In this document: positions 1-8,695 of the stretch, piece by piece | Layout: each line of letters starts with the position of its first letter | Position numbering within the stretch: position 1 is the first letter of the stretch | Assembly (NCBI GenBank): GCA_937889225.1 | Contig: CALAST010000095.1 | Location: 1-57,824 of the forward strand | Source of the DNA: an uncultured Lachnobacterium sp. | GTDB lineage: Bacteria > Bacillota > Clostridia > Lachnospirales > Lachnospiraceae | Reading direction: 5' to 3' | Length of the DNA stretch: 57,824 nt | The notes under the pieces: model-generated | The model's database searches: none | Told to the model about the DNA's origin: nothing | Seen by the model: the letters and a program-made list of their open reading frames with translations, nothing else | Made by a program: the position numbers and the translations under genes

Positions 1-158
1 GAGGTATTTTTTGGTGTCAATCACTTGACTTATTTAAAGTATACAGGAAGCTTTCCCTAAAACATATCGTAATGTGGACGCTTAAAATACACTTATTAAT
101 ACATCCATAATCTAATAAACACTAATCTCTAATTATTTTCATTAATTAAAAAAACTTT

Positions 159-238
159 CTCCCAGTCAAGCAAATATTCGCAACTTGCTTTGCTATTTGC
201 TTATAACTGAATAACTGCTATCGCAGTTTCGGTTAAAT
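159..238 (-). repeat. Dispersed structured element, copy A
   Basis: Read on the minus strand it has the 5' box ATTTAACCGAA (228-238), a hairpin AACTGC/GCAGTT with a 4-nt loop (213-228), and a stem AAGCAAG/TTTGCTT closing the 9-nt loop TTGCGAATA (168-190). A GGGAG follows at 159-163. It aligns by eye with the copy at 22495-22577, sharing CAGTTATTCAGTTAT and the loop region. It lies downstream of the gntR stop and points left, so it could be the leader of a gene outside the window. No gene is visible in 1-240. Confidence 0.65.
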
Positions 239-240
239 AA

Positions 241-600
241 TTAGAAAAATTCCTCACACATCCGAAAAAATTCTTCTTTGCTTATCCCTCTCACTTTCGC
301 TTCGGAAATTACTCTCTGCAACATTTCTTTTGTCTCTATCGGAAGTTCTTTGGAAAATCCCATCTGTTCACGCACTTTTGCACCGTTTCGCCTATCTGTA
401 TAAATATAACCCTCCTGCTTTAGCATCTGGTAGGCTTTATTTACGGTCATGGAATTTATGCCCATCTCCTCTGCAAGTCCCCTTACCGTAGGAAGCTGTT
501 CTCCGGGAGATAACCTGCCATCCGAAATTCCCAGTACAATCTGATTACGAATTTGCACATAAATGGGCACATCCGAATATTCATTGATAGCAATAACCAT
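241..600 (-). CDS. GntR-family transcriptional regulator (YtrA-like)
   Basis: A 119-aa protein with an N-terminal winged helix-turn-helix of the GntR type (residues about 8-70, with LPTVRGLAEEMGINSMTVNK as the recognition region) and only a short helical tail. This is the length and layout of the YtrA subfamily, whose members usually repress a neighbouring ABC transporter operon in response to cell-envelope stress. The start is placed at 600 and not 606 because AAGGGG then sits 8 nt upstream; at 606 the spacing would be 2 nt. A perfect TTGACA-17-TATAAT promoter and a 21-bp palindrome lie upstream, so autoregulation is likely. No transporter follows within the window, so its target is either beyond the left edge or elsewhere. 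Family assignment is firm; the regulon is unknown. Confidence 0.9.
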   Translation of the reverse strand: MVIAINEYSDVPIYVQIRNQIVLGISDGRLSPGEQLPTVRGLAEEMGINSMTVNKAYQMLKQEGYIYTDRRNGAKVREQMGFSKELPIETKEMLQRVISEAKVRGISKEEFFRMCEEFF

Positions 601-690
601 ATACATTTCCCCTTTCTTCCCATCATATCCACATTTGTTACTTTTTCTTCAATCTAAAATTTACTTCTACATATATTTAATCGTTCTTTT

Positions 691-729
691 TGTATTATTA
701 ATTATAATACAAATAATACATACTGTCAA
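691..729 (-). promoter_or_regulatory. gntR promoter with overlapping palindromic operator
   Basis: On the minus strand, TTGACA (724-729), a 17-bp spacer and TATAAT (701-706) match the sigma-A consensus perfectly. TGTATTAT-N5-ATAATACA (691-711) is a perfect inverted repeat covering the -10 box, and a further half-site AATAATACA lies at 712-720 inside the spacer. Binding of the gntR product here would block its own transcription. The palindrome is seen; the binding protein is inferred from position. Confidence 0.75.
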
Positions 730-776
730 GCAGATTAGTAAAGCAGACACGAATTGGGGGAATTGTTTGTTATTTT

Positions 777-920
777 TCAGCCCCATGCCAATCACTACGC
801 TGATTGGCGTGGAGAGAACATGTAAAGCAAGCCAAAGCGACACCCATCTCGCCAAAGGCGACTTCTAATATGGGTGTCGCCCGTTGCAATTCAGGCATCA
901 GCCGGCTGATGTCTGAATTG
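777..920. other. Cluster of three strong hairpins in the gntR-ddl intergenic region
   Basis: The 592-bp gap between gntR and ddl has no convincing gene. It holds GCCAATCA/TGATTGGC (787-794/801-808), GCGACACCCAT/ATGGGTGTCGC (837-847/870-880) and a 17+17 inverted repeat without spacer (887-903/904-920) with one mismatch, which would be a G-U pair in RNA. This could be a structured RNA, a small palindromic mobile element, or part of a decayed one. No promoter or T-tract decides between these. Confidence 0.5.
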
Positions 921-1084
921 TAACTTCTATGGGTTACGGTGTATTGAAATCCAGATATGTAATAGAAAACCAGTAGCAGTTTTCCAAACAATATGTTATA
1001 ATATTACGAACACTTTCCATTAGGATACTTATAATATTGTAAGTATATCAAAGTACTCTACAACTAATGGGAACTATGTTGTTA

Positions 1085-1148
1085 TGGTATAATGTGAAAA
1101 CTTCCACAAGGGACGCCTACGGTGTAGTGAGAACATATGCCTTTGTGG
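1085..1148 (+). promoter_or_regulatory. ddl promoter (extended -10) and 5' leader hairpin
   Basis: TGG-TATAAT (1085-1093) is an extended -10 box without a clear -35. Transcription would start near 1100, immediately before a 9-bp stem (1104-1112 with 1140-1148) that encloses a second small hairpin CTAC/GTAG. The hairpin would form the 5' end of the ddl mRNA and could stabilise it or regulate it. It matches no riboswitch class known to me. Confidence 0.5.
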
Positions 1149-1192
1149 TAGAATAATAAAGATTTTAAATATAAAGAGGTTTTGATAAAGTT

Positions 1193-2245
1193 ATGGATAT
1201 TATTGTATTAGCAGGCGGTCTTAGCACCGAAAGAGATGTTTCCTTCAAAACAGGAAGCATGGTAACAAAAGCATTAAGAGAGAATGGACACAGAGTAATT
1301 TTGCTCGATGTATTTATGGGCTATAGTGATAAAGAAGAAAACTTAGAAGGAATTTTCGACAGAGCAGAAGAAATTAGCGTGAATGTATCCGATATTCCCG
1401 AAACGGCACCGGACTTGGCAAAAGTAAAGGCACAAAGAAAAGACCAGTCCAATTGTTTCTTTGGACCAAATGTTATTGCACTTTGCCAGATGGCAGATAT
1501 TGTTTTTATGGCATTGCATGGCGAAAATGGCGAAAACGGTAAGCTTCAGGCCGCATTTGATTTACTTGGAGTGCGTTATACAGGAAGCGATTATTTAAGT
1601 AGTGCGATTGCCATGAATAAAGGTATTGCAAAACAGTTTTTTGTGGCAAACAACATTCCAACACCAATTGGTTTTGCCATGACAAAGAAAAAACGCAATG
1701 ACAATATCAAAGAACTGGGACTTCGACTTCCGGTTATTGTAAAACCTTGTTGTGGCGGTTCCAGTATCGGAGTAACAATTGTAAGAAGTGAAGATGAATT
1801 TAAGTCAGCGTTAGATGAGGCATTTCGATTTGAAGATGAACTTGTTATCGAAGAATTTGTACAGGGACGCGAATTTTCTTGCGGTGTTATCGAAGGAAAA
1901 GCCCTTCCGGTCATTGAAATTGCACCATTGGAAGGATTTTACGATTATAAAAATAAATATAAAGCAGGAAGTGCCGTAGAAACCTGTCCGGCAGATTTAC
2001 CGGAACATATTTCTCATTTGATGCAAACATATGCAGAAGAAGTAGCAAGAGTGATTGGTTTAGATACGTATTCCCGTTCTGACTTTTTATTAAATGAAAA
2101 TAATGAAATTTTCTGTTTGGAAGCAAATACACTTCCCGGCATGACACCGACCAGTTTACTTCCACAGGAAGCAGCAGCAGTTGGCATGAGTTTTCATGAA
2201 TTGTGTGAAAAAATTATCGCAATCTCTATGAAACGATATGCATAA
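1193..2245 (+). CDS. ddl: D-alanine--D-alanine ligase
   Basis: A 350-aa cytoplasmic enzyme joining two D-alanines with ATP; the dipeptide becomes the end of the peptidoglycan stem peptide. It has the N-terminal GGLSTERDVS motif (residues 8-17), the ATP-grasp glycine-rich loop GGSSIGV (about 188-194) and the C-terminal active-site stretch EANTLPGMTPTS (about 309-320), where the metal-binding Glu and Asn are kept although the second residue is Ala in place of the usual Val or Ile. The length is normal. The RBS AGAGG lies 13 nt before the ATG, a little far, but there is no better start. murF follows 207 bp downstream and uses its product directly. Confidence 0.95.
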   Translation: MDIIVLAGGLSTERDVSFKTGSMVTKALRENGHRVILLDVFMGYSDKEENLEGIFDRAEEISVNVSDIPETAPDLAKVKAQRKDQSNCFFGPNVIALCQMADIVFMALHGENGENGKLQAAFDLLGVRYTGSDYLSSAIAMNKGIAKQFFVANNIPTPIGFAMTKKKRNDNIKELGLRLPVIVKPCCGGSSIGVTIVRSEDEFKSALDEAFRFEDELVIEEFVQGREFSCGVIEGKALPVIEIAPLEGFYDYKNKYKAGSAVETCPADLPEHISHLMQTYAEEVARVIGLDTYSRSDFLLNENNEIFCLEANTLPGMTPTSLLPQEAAAVGMSFHELCEKIIAISMKRYA

Positions 2246-2357
2246 TATAATAAGAAATAGGAGTAAGTGTGTAGAAATATATTTTTTTACGAAAATAGGA
2301 TGATTATATGATTTTTTGATGCAATTATATATCATTTTTATGAAAGAATGATAGTTA

Positions 2358-2386
2358 TTGGAATAACAAAGAAACGTACATAAGAT
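2358..2386 (+). promoter_or_regulatory. Putative murF promoter
   Basis: TTGGAA (2358-2363), a 17-bp spacer and TAAGAT (2381-2386) give a moderate sigma-A match in the 207-bp ddl-murF gap. It would allow murF to be transcribed separately from ddl. Confidence 0.4.
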
Positions 2387-2452
2387 ATTCGGTTTAGTGT
2401 AAAAGAAATCATTAGGCTGAATATAAGTGATAAGAAAAAGAAGGATAACCAT

Positions 2453-3928
2453 ATGAATGATAATTTAAAGGAAATGCCAAGCCTTACATTAAAGAATATT
2501 GCGAAAGCATGTGATGGTATTTATGTAGGCGAAACAAAATTGCAGGAAAAAGTAATCTGTGGTGCGGTAATTGACAGTCGTCTTGTGGAAAAAGACTATT
2601 TGTTTATTCCGATTAAGGGAGAGCGTGTAGATGGTCATACTTTTATTCCACAGGTGTTTGAAAAAGGTGCAGCCTGTGTGTTGTCTGAGATGGATTTAGA
2701 ACATCCGGCAGGACCTTACATAAAAGTAGCATCTACAGAAACTGCATTAAAACAGATTGCGGCATTTTACAGGCAACAGCTTTCGATTAAAGTAGTAGGA
2801 ATTACGGGAAGCGTAGGAAAGACCAGTACAAAAGAAATGATTTCAAGTGTCATTTCTCAGAAATATAACGTACATAAAACAGCAGGAAACTTTAATAATG
2901 AAATTGGATTGCCGCTTACGATTTTTGGGATTCGAGGTGAACATGAAGTGGCTGTTTTGGAAATGGGTATTTCTGATTTTAACGAAATGCATCGTCTTTC
3001 GGAAATTGCAAATCCCGATATTTGTGTGATTACGAATATTGGATTATGTCATTTGGAAAATTTAGGTACAAGAGATGGCGTTTTACAGGCAAAAACAGAG
3101 TGTTTTGCACATATGAAAGATGGCGGAGTTGCTATTTTAAATGGCGATGACGACAAACTTGCTACGAAAAAAGAAGTAAATGGAAAATCAGCAGTATTTT
3201 ATGGATTTGGAAATGGAGTAACAAGTTCTGAAAGCAACATATTGGAAGGAAGAACAAACGGGCAGGTAGTTAATTCAGATTGGGAACATCCGTGTTATAT
3301 AAAAAAAGGCATTTATGCCACAGATGTGAAAAATCATGGTTTTGAAGGAATGACTGCGACGATTCATACTCCAAAGGGCAGTTTTTGTGCTTCTATTTCC
3401 ATTCCGGGTGAGCATAATGTATACAATGCTTTAGCGGCAACTGCGGTTGGATTGGAATTAGGTCTGGAATTGGCAGAAATTCAAAAAGGCATTGAAGAAG
3501 CAAAAACAATTGCAGGTCGTACCAATGTGCTCAAAGTAAATGGCATGCAGGTAATTGATGATTGTTATAATGCAAATCCGGTTTCCATGGAAGCTGCACT
3601 TGATGTACTTTCTCATGCATCAGGCAGAACGATTGCCGTGCTTGGCGATATGGGTGAGCTTGGAGAAAATGAAAAAGAACTGCATTACGGCGTAGGTCGT
3701 GTGGCAGGAGAGAAACAGATAGATACACTTTTTTGTACGGGCATTCTTGCCGAAGAATATGAAAAAGCGGCAAAAATTGCAAATCCGAACATAAATGTAT
3801 TTTATTTTTCAGATAAAAATGATATGATAGAGGCGTTGCTTAATTATGTAAAAATGGGCGACAGCATTTTAATCAAGGCTTCTCATTTTATGGATTTTCC
3901 GAAAGTTGTAGAAGCACTTAGTAAATAA
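2453..3928 (+). CDS. murF: UDP-N-acetylmuramoyl-tripeptide--D-alanyl-D-alanine ligase
   Basis: A 491-aa Mur ligase that adds D-Ala-D-Ala to UDP-MurNAc-tripeptide, the last cytoplasmic step of the peptidoglycan precursor. The central domain has the ATP-binding loop GITGSVGKTSTKE (about 116-128). The following region contains NFNNEIGLPL and the conserved VLEMG, and the C-terminal domain starts near DDCYNANP. All three Mur ligase domains appear complete and the length is usual, perhaps slightly long because of a variable segment near residues 255-290. The RBS AGAAGGA is well spaced. It directly follows ddl, whose product is its substrate; the cyclophilin gene begins 23 nt after its stop. Confidence 0.95.
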   Translation: MNDNLKEMPSLTLKNIAKACDGIYVGETKLQEKVICGAVIDSRLVEKDYLFIPIKGERVDGHTFIPQVFEKGAACVLSEMDLEHPAGPYIKVASTETALKQIAAFYRQQLSIKVVGITGSVGKTSTKEMISSVISQKYNVHKTAGNFNNEIGLPLTIFGIRGEHEVAVLEMGISDFNEMHRLSEIANPDICVITNIGLCHLENLGTRDGVLQAKTECFAHMKDGGVAILNGDDDKLATKKEVNGKSAVFYGFGNGVTSSESNILEGRTNGQVVNSDWEHPCYIKKGIYATDVKNHGFEGMTATIHTPKGSFCASISIPGEHNVYNALAATAVGLELGLELAEIQKGIEEAKTIAGRTNVLKVNGMQVIDDCYNANPVSMEAALDVLSHASGRTIAVLGDMGELGENEKELHYGVGRVAGEKQIDTLFCTGILAEEYEKAAKIANPNINVFYFSDKNDMIEALLNYVKMGDSILIKASHFMDFPKVVEALSK

Positions 3929-3951
3929 CTTTGAGAAAAGAGGAATTAAAC

Positions 3952-4482
3952 ATGGCACAGAATCCGATAGTTACATTTGAAATGGAAAACGGAGGCGTAT
4001 TTAAGGCAGAACTTTACCCGGAAATTGCTCCAAACACAGTAAACAACTTTATTAGTTTAGTAAACAAGAATTTCTATGACGGAATTATTTTCCACCGTGT
4101 TATCCGTGGATTTATGATTCAGGGCGGTGACCCAACAGGAACAGGTATGGGCGGTCCAGGATATGGTATTGATGGCGAATTTGCACAAAATGGGTTTGTA
4201 AATAATTTAAGACATACAGAAGGTGTGCTTTCTATGGCTCGTTCCATGATGCCAAATTCCGCAGGAAGCCAGTTCTTTGTTATGCATAAAACTTCTCCAC
4301 ATTTAGATGGAGCATATGCAGCATTCGGTAAAGTAATCGAAGGTATGGAAGTAGTAAATGCAATTGCAGAAACCGTAACAGATTATAGTGACCGTCCATT
4401 GGAAGACCAGGTTATGAAAAAAGTTACTGTGGAAACATTTGGCGTAGAATATCCGGAACCGGAAAAAAATAATAACAGATAA
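3952..4482 (+). CDS. Cyclophilin-type peptidyl-prolyl cis-trans isomerase
   Basis: A 176-aa cytoplasmic foldase that catalyses cis-trans isomerisation before proline. The active-site motif FHRVIRGFMIQGGD and the SAGSQFF motif are both present, so it should be active. There is no signal peptide, which separates it from exported bacterial cyclophilins. The ATG at 3952 is preferred because GAGGAATTAAAC gives a good RBS; an upstream TTG in frame at 3931 would lie inside that RBS region. It sits 23 nt after murF and probably shares its mRNA, ending at the strong terminator at 4521. Confidence 0.93.
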   Translation: MAQNPIVTFEMENGGVFKAELYPEIAPNTVNNFISLVNKNFYDGIIFHRVIRGFMIQGGDPTGTGMGGPGYGIDGEFAQNGFVNNLRHTEGVLSMARSMMPNSAGSQFFVMHKTSPHLDGAYAAFGKVIEGMEVVNAIAETVTDYSDRPLEDQVMKKVTVETFGVEYPEPEKNNNR

Positions 4483-4520
4483 ACCGAATATTAAGTGAAA
4501 TCAAATAATAAGTGAAAAAT

Positions 4521-4556
4521 AGGGGATTTTCGTAATTGCGGAAATCCCTTGTTTAT
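4521..4556 (+). terminator. Intrinsic terminator after the cyclophilin gene
   Basis: A 12-bp stem (4521-4532/4539-4550) with two G-U pairs, a 6-nt loop and a T-rich tail. It closes the murF-cyclophilin transcript. Confidence 0.85.
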
Positions 4557-4698
4557 ATTAAGAAAAAACAGGCAACGATAAAAATAATCAGGTAAATGAA
4601 ATAAGAATTATTATATTTGTAGAGATATTTTTATCAAACTTATATTGGTTAAGAAAAGAATACGGTGAGAGAATATATGATGAAAGAAGGGAAGATTT

Positions 4699-5598
4699 GT
4701 GCAATTAAAACAACTGATTTCTTTAGCCCATGAAACAGAGGGAATATTGCAAAAATATAACCATGTATATAATGTAAAGGAGTTTAACACTTTACAGGAG
4801 TTAAAATTATATGTAGAAATAATGAGAATCCATCAAACTATTCAACGTGGCAAGGAAATTGCAGAATCGGTTTTTAAATATGGGAAATTGCAGGAGTGTT
4901 TGCTGATTGCAGCGACAGATGAAACAATTGCATGGGCAAAGTCCGTAAATATCGCAACATTAGCATATGAAAATCCAAATATTTGTGGACAAACTTTCTC
5001 ACAAGTAGAGATGATTGTGGAAGGATTTGAGGAAGTAGATGAGGAATTTCTAAAAAGGGCGTGGCAAAGATACCATCATCTTCCATGGACGATTGCAGTT
5101 ACGAAGCGTTGTATAATCAGAGAACTTACGCTTGATGATATGGATGCATTATTCGAATTGTACAAGGATAAAGAAGTTGCAAGATTTACGGAAAGTCTTT
5201 TTGATATGGAAGAAGAAACAGACTACCAACGTGCATATATTAACAATATGTACCGATACTTTGGATATGGGATATGGCTCGTATTTCATAAAGAAACAGG
5301 TGAATTAATTGGCAGAGCAGGGCTGGAACATCGGGAGTATGGTGAAGAACTGGAATTAGAGCTTGGATATTTGATTGGAACGAAATACCAAAAGCAAGGA
5401 TATGCAACAGAGGTTTGCAAGGCAATTATAGATTATGCAGAAAATGAGATTTGTGCATTAGCAGTAAATTGCTTGATTGAGGAAGAAAATACAGCGTCGA
5501 TTGCCCTTGCAAAAAAATTGGGATTTGTATTTTTTGAGTATTTTAAAACGAAAGGAAAAAATATGCTGCGTTTTCGGATAGAGTTTGAGCTTGGATAA
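4699..5598 (+). CDS. GNAT-family N-acetyltransferase with N-terminal extension
   Basis: A 299-aa protein. The C-terminal half (about 135-299) is a RimJ/RimL-like GNAT domain, with IIRELTLDDMDALFELYKD at its start and an acetyl-CoA-binding region ending in QKQGYATEVCKAIIDYA. The first 130 residues form a separate domain with two strand-helix units (ECLLIAATDETIAWAKS, then MIVEGFEEVDEEFLKRAWQRYHHLPW), a combination I associate with Clostridial GNAT proteins but whose role is unknown to me. The start is GTG with AGAAGGGAAG upstream. It has its own transcriptional space between the terminator at 4521 and the relA promoter. The acetyl acceptor cannot be predicted. Confidence 0.85.
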   Translation: MQLKQLISLAHETEGILQKYNHVYNVKEFNTLQELKLYVEIMRIHQTIQRGKEIAESVFKYGKLQECLLIAATDETIAWAKSVNIATLAYENPNICGQTFSQVEMIVEGFEEVDEEFLKRAWQRYHHLPWTIAVTKRCIIRELTLDDMDALFELYKDKEVARFTESLFDMEEETDYQRAYINNMYRYFGYGIWLVFHKETGELIGRAGLEHREYGEELELELGYLIGTKYQKQGYATEVCKAIIDYAENEICALAVNCLIEEENTASIALAKKLGFVFFEYFKTKGKNMLRFRIEFELG

Positions 5599-5630
5599 CA
5601 ACGCTTTGTTGTCAAAAATATGACAAAATA

Positions 5631-5659
5631 TTGCATTTTACGCAAGAATTTTATATAAT
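5631..5659 (+). promoter_or_regulatory. relA promoter
   Basis: TTGCAT (5631-5636), a 17-bp spacer and TATAAT (5654-5659), 47 nt before the relA start. It is the only clear promoter for the relA-MBL-hemZ-hisS run, whose genes are closely spaced or overlapping. Confidence 0.7.
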
Positions 5660-5705
5660 TAATCAACTAAAATAGTTTCGCAAATTAATAAAAGTGAGGT
5701 GTCTT

Positions 5706-8042
5706 ATGGCAGATTTTTCAGCAGAAGAACTGGAGAAATTGGAACATGAATTCCGAAATGGTTCGAATACACTAAAAACAATGAAAGAGTTTATCAGTCC
5801 TGCGGAATTGTATGAAGAATTAATCGCAAGCATTCGTAAATATCATCCATCTACGGATATTTCTTTGGTAGAGAAAGCCTACAAAGTGGCATATGCAGCC
5901 CATGAGGGACAAGTGCGTAAATCAGGAGAAGAATATATTATTCATCCGCTTTGTGTGGCGATTATCCTTGCCGAGTTGGAATTGGATAAGGAAACGATTG
6001 CAGCCGGACTTTTGCATGACGTTTTAGAAGATACCGTTATGACAAAAGAGGAAATGCGTGCGGAATTTGGAGATGAAGTTGTGCTTTTGGTGGATGGTGT
6101 GACAAAGCTTGAAAATGTGCAATTTTCCAATAATGTAAATTCTCCAAAGGACAAAAATGCAGACCGTTTGGAAATGCAGGCAGAAAATCTGCGAAAGATG
6201 TTTCTTGCTATGGCAAAGGACATTCGTGTCATTATGATTAAGTTGGCAGACAGACTCCACAATATGCGTACGTTGCGTTATCAGTCTCGTGAGTCACAGA
6301 TTCGTATTGCCAGAGAAACACAGGAAATTTACTGTCCGATTGCACAGAGACTTGGTATCAGTAAGATTAAAATTGAATTGGACGATTTGGCTTTAAAATA
6401 TTTAGAGCCGGAAGCATACTATGATTTAGTGGAAAAGATTGCGATTCGCAAGCAGGTTCGTGAAGACTATATTCGCGGATTGGCAGAATTAGTTGCTTCG
6501 CAGGTAAAAGAAGCAGGCATTGATGCTGAAATTTCCGGTCGTGCAAAGCATTTCTTTAGCATTTACAAAAAAATGGTAAATCAGGATAAAACGCTGGACC
6601 AGATTTATGATTTATTTGCGATTCGTATTATTGTAGATTCGATTAAAGATTGTTATGCGGTCTTAGGAATTATGCATGAAAAATATAAACCAATTCCAAG
6701 ACGTTTTAAAGATTATATTGCAGTACCAAAACCAAATATGTACCAATCCTTGCATACGACTTTGATTGGACCAAGCGGACAGCCGTTTGAAATTCAGATT
6801 CGTACCGCAGAAATGCACCGTACTGCGGAATATGGTATTGCAGCCCATTGGAAATACAAAGAAACGAATAACGGCACAGAAACAAATATGACCGTTAGTG
6901 CAGAAGAAAAGTTAAGCTGGCTGCGTCAGATTCTGGAATGGCAGCAGGATATGTCGGATAACAAAGAATTTATGTCGTTGTTAAAGAGCGATTTGGATTT
7001 GTTTTCGGATAATGTATTTTGCTTTACCCCAAGCGGCGATGTAAAAAATCTTCCATCCGGTTCAACACCAATTGATTTTGCATATAGTATTCATTCAGCT
7101 GTTGGAAATAAGATGGTAGGTGCAAGAGTCAATGGAAAACTTGTTCCAATTGATTACGTGATTAAAAATGGTGACCAGGTAGAAGTTGTTACTTCGCAAA
7201 ATTCCAGAGGACCAAGTCGTGACTGGCTCAATATCGTAAAGAGCACACAGGCGAAAAATAAAATTAATCAATGGTTTAGAAGCGAATTTAAAGAAGAAAA
7301 TATTGTAAAAGGAAAAGAACTGATGCTGGCATATGCCAAAGCAAAGTCGATTCCTTTTACCGATATCAATAAATCCGAATATCAGGAAAAAGTAATGCGT
7401 AAATATGGTTTCCGTGATTGGAATGCCTGTCTTGCCACGATTGGACATGGTGGGTTAAAAGAAGGTCAGGTTGTAAACCGTATGTACGAGGAATACAAAA
7501 AAGACCATGTTGTTCCGGTATCGGATGCTGATGTATTAGAAAACATTAGTGAGAATAAACAACAGCACCGTAAGAAATCAAATAGCGGTATTATTGTAAA
7601 AGGTCTGTATGATATGGCTGTACATTTTTCAAAATGCTGCAGTCCTGTTCCGGGAGATGAGATTATTGGATTTATTACAAGGGGACGAGGTGTTTCCATT
7701 CATCGAACCGATTGTATCAATATCTTAAACTTGTCAGATATCGAACGTGCTCGTTTGATTGAAGCAGAATGGCAGGCAAGAGAAGATTCACAGGAATTAG
7801 GTGATTATTACACAGGAATTAAGATTTTCTGCAATGACAAAGCGGGACTTCTTGTGGAAATTTCAAAAGTCTTTGCGGAAAGAGATATCAATATCGTAGG
7901 ACTTCATTCCAATACCAATAAACAGGGAATTGCTACGGTTGAAGTGTCGTTCCATACGAAAGGCAGAGAGCAGGTTAATAATTTGATTGAACGACTTCGT
8001 CAGATTGACAATATACTTGAAATAGAAAGAACCACCGGCTAG
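5706..8042 (+). CDS. relA: Bifunctional (p)ppGpp synthetase/hydrolase
   Basis: A 778-aa stringent-response enzyme that makes and degrades (p)ppGpp. Domains in order: HD hydrolase with LLHDVLEDT (about 101-109), so hydrolysis should be active; synthetase with the RFKD loop before YIAVPKPNMYQSLHT (about 330-350), the RxKD type of bifunctional Rel enzymes as opposed to the ExDD of monofunctional RelA; TGS (about 438-500); a zinc-finger-like region with the CCSPVPGD motif; and a C-terminal ACT domain. The length is normal. The ATG at 5706 is chosen over the GTG at 5694 because that GTG is part of the RBS GTGAGGTG. A 9-bp hairpin without a T-tract spans its stop codon (8028-8050). Confidence 0.95.
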   Translation: MADFSAEELEKLEHEFRNGSNTLKTMKEFISPAELYEELIASIRKYHPSTDISLVEKAYKVAYAAHEGQVRKSGEEYIIHPLCVAIILAELELDKETIAAGLLHDVLEDTVMTKEEMRAEFGDEVVLLVDGVTKLENVQFSNNVNSPKDKNADRLEMQAENLRKMFLAMAKDIRVIMIKLADRLHNMRTLRYQSRESQIRIARETQEIYCPIAQRLGISKIKIELDDLALKYLEPEAYYDLVEKIAIRKQVREDYIRGLAELVASQVKEAGIDAEISGRAKHFFSIYKKMVNQDKTLDQIYDLFAIRIIVDSIKDCYAVLGIMHEKYKPIPRRFKDYIAVPKPNMYQSLHTTLIGPSGQPFEIQIRTAEMHRTAEYGIAAHWKYKETNNGTETNMTVSAEEKLSWLRQILEWQQDMSDNKEFMSLLKSDLDLFSDNVFCFTPSGDVKNLPSGSTPIDFAYSIHSAVGNKMVGARVNGKLVPIDYVIKNGDQVEVVTSQNSRGPSRDWLNIVKSTQAKNKINQWFRSEFKEENIVKGKELMLAYAKAKSIPFTDINKSEYQEKVMRKYGFRDWNACLATIGHGGLKEGQVVNRMYEEYKKDHVVPVSDADVLENISENKQQHRKKSNSGIIVKGLYDMAVHFSKCCSPVPGDEIIGFITRGRGVSIHRTDCINILNLSDIERARLIEAEWQAREDSQELGDYYTGIKIFCNDKAGLLVEISKVFAERDINIVGLHSNTNKQGIATVEVSFHTKGREQVNNLIERLRQIDNILEIERTTG

Positions 8043-8050
8043 GTGGTTCT
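8028..8050 (+). other. Hairpin across the relA stop codon
   Basis: AGAACCACC/GGTGGTTCT (8028-8036/8042-8050), a perfect 9-bp stem with a 5-nt loop that contains most of the TAG stop. No T-tract follows, so it is not a classical terminator. It could act as an mRNA processing or stability element between relA and the MBL gene. Confidence 0.5.
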
Positions 8051-8074
8051 AAACACTTTGAGAGAGGAAACAAA

Positions 8075-8695
8075 ATGAAAATAAATCAGTATGTAGTTGG
8101 AGAAGTGCAGACTAATTGCTATATTATTATAAATGAAGAAACAAAGGAATGCCTCATCGTAGACCCGGGAGCTGCTGCAAGACAACTTGCTTCCCGTATC
8201 AAAGCAGATGCATTAAAACCTGTGGCAGTTCTTTTGACACATGGACATTTTGACCATGCCGGTGCAGCGAAAGAATTGGCAGAGGAATTTGAGATTTTGA
8301 TATATGCACATGAAGCAGAGGAAGATACCTTAAAAGAGCCACGTAAAAATGTAAGTTGGATGGTAGGCAGAGAAGAAAGCTATAAAGCAGATGTCTATGT
8401 AAATGAAAGAGAAACATTAAATTTAGCAGGATTTTCGATTCAAGTCATTCATACACCGGGGCATACAAAAGGCGGATGTTGCTATTACTTTAAAGATGAG
8501 CAGGTGCTTTTTTCAGGAGATACACTATTTGCCCAGTCAGTAGGAAGAACCGATTTTCCGGGTGGCAGTATGTCGGAAATCGTACGTTCCATTCGGGAAA
8601 AACTTATGGTTTTGCCGGATGAAACAACCGTATATCCGGGGCACAATGATGTGACAACTATAAAAACAGAGAGGAACTATAACCCTTACTTATGA
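8075..8695 (+). CDS. MBL-fold metallo-hydrolase (glyoxalase II-like, YqgX type)
   Basis: A 206-aa metallo-beta-lactamase-fold hydrolase. The metal-binding motif THGHFDHAG (about 54-62) is complete, and further ligands are visible in HTPGHTKGG, FSGDTLF and PGHND. The size and motif set fit the short glyoxalase II-like group often found in this relA-hemZ-hisS neighbourhood. The true substrate is unknown. It begins 32 nt after relA with AGAGGAAAC as RBS, and its stop overlaps the hemZ start by 4 nt, so translation is probably coupled. Confidence 0.88.
   Translation: MKINQYVVGEVQTNCYIIINEETKECLIVDPGAAARQLASRIKADALKPVAVLLTHGHFDHAGAAKELAEEFEILIYAHEAEEDTLKEPRKNVSWMVGREESYKADVYVNERETLNLAGFSIQVIHTPGHTKGGCCYYFKDEQVLFSGDTLFAQSVGRTDFPGGSMSEIVRSIREKLMVLPDETTVYPGHNDVTTIKTERNYNPYL

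Noticed and set aside
770..991. A 73-codon minus-strand frame upstream of ddl
   Set aside because: It runs through the three-hairpin region and has no RBS; its peptide is explained by the palindromes.
1100..1148. A known riboswitch or T-box in the ddl leader
   Set aside because: The hairpin lacks the conserved cores of the classes I could recall, and no T-box AGGGTGG..CCGCG motif is present.
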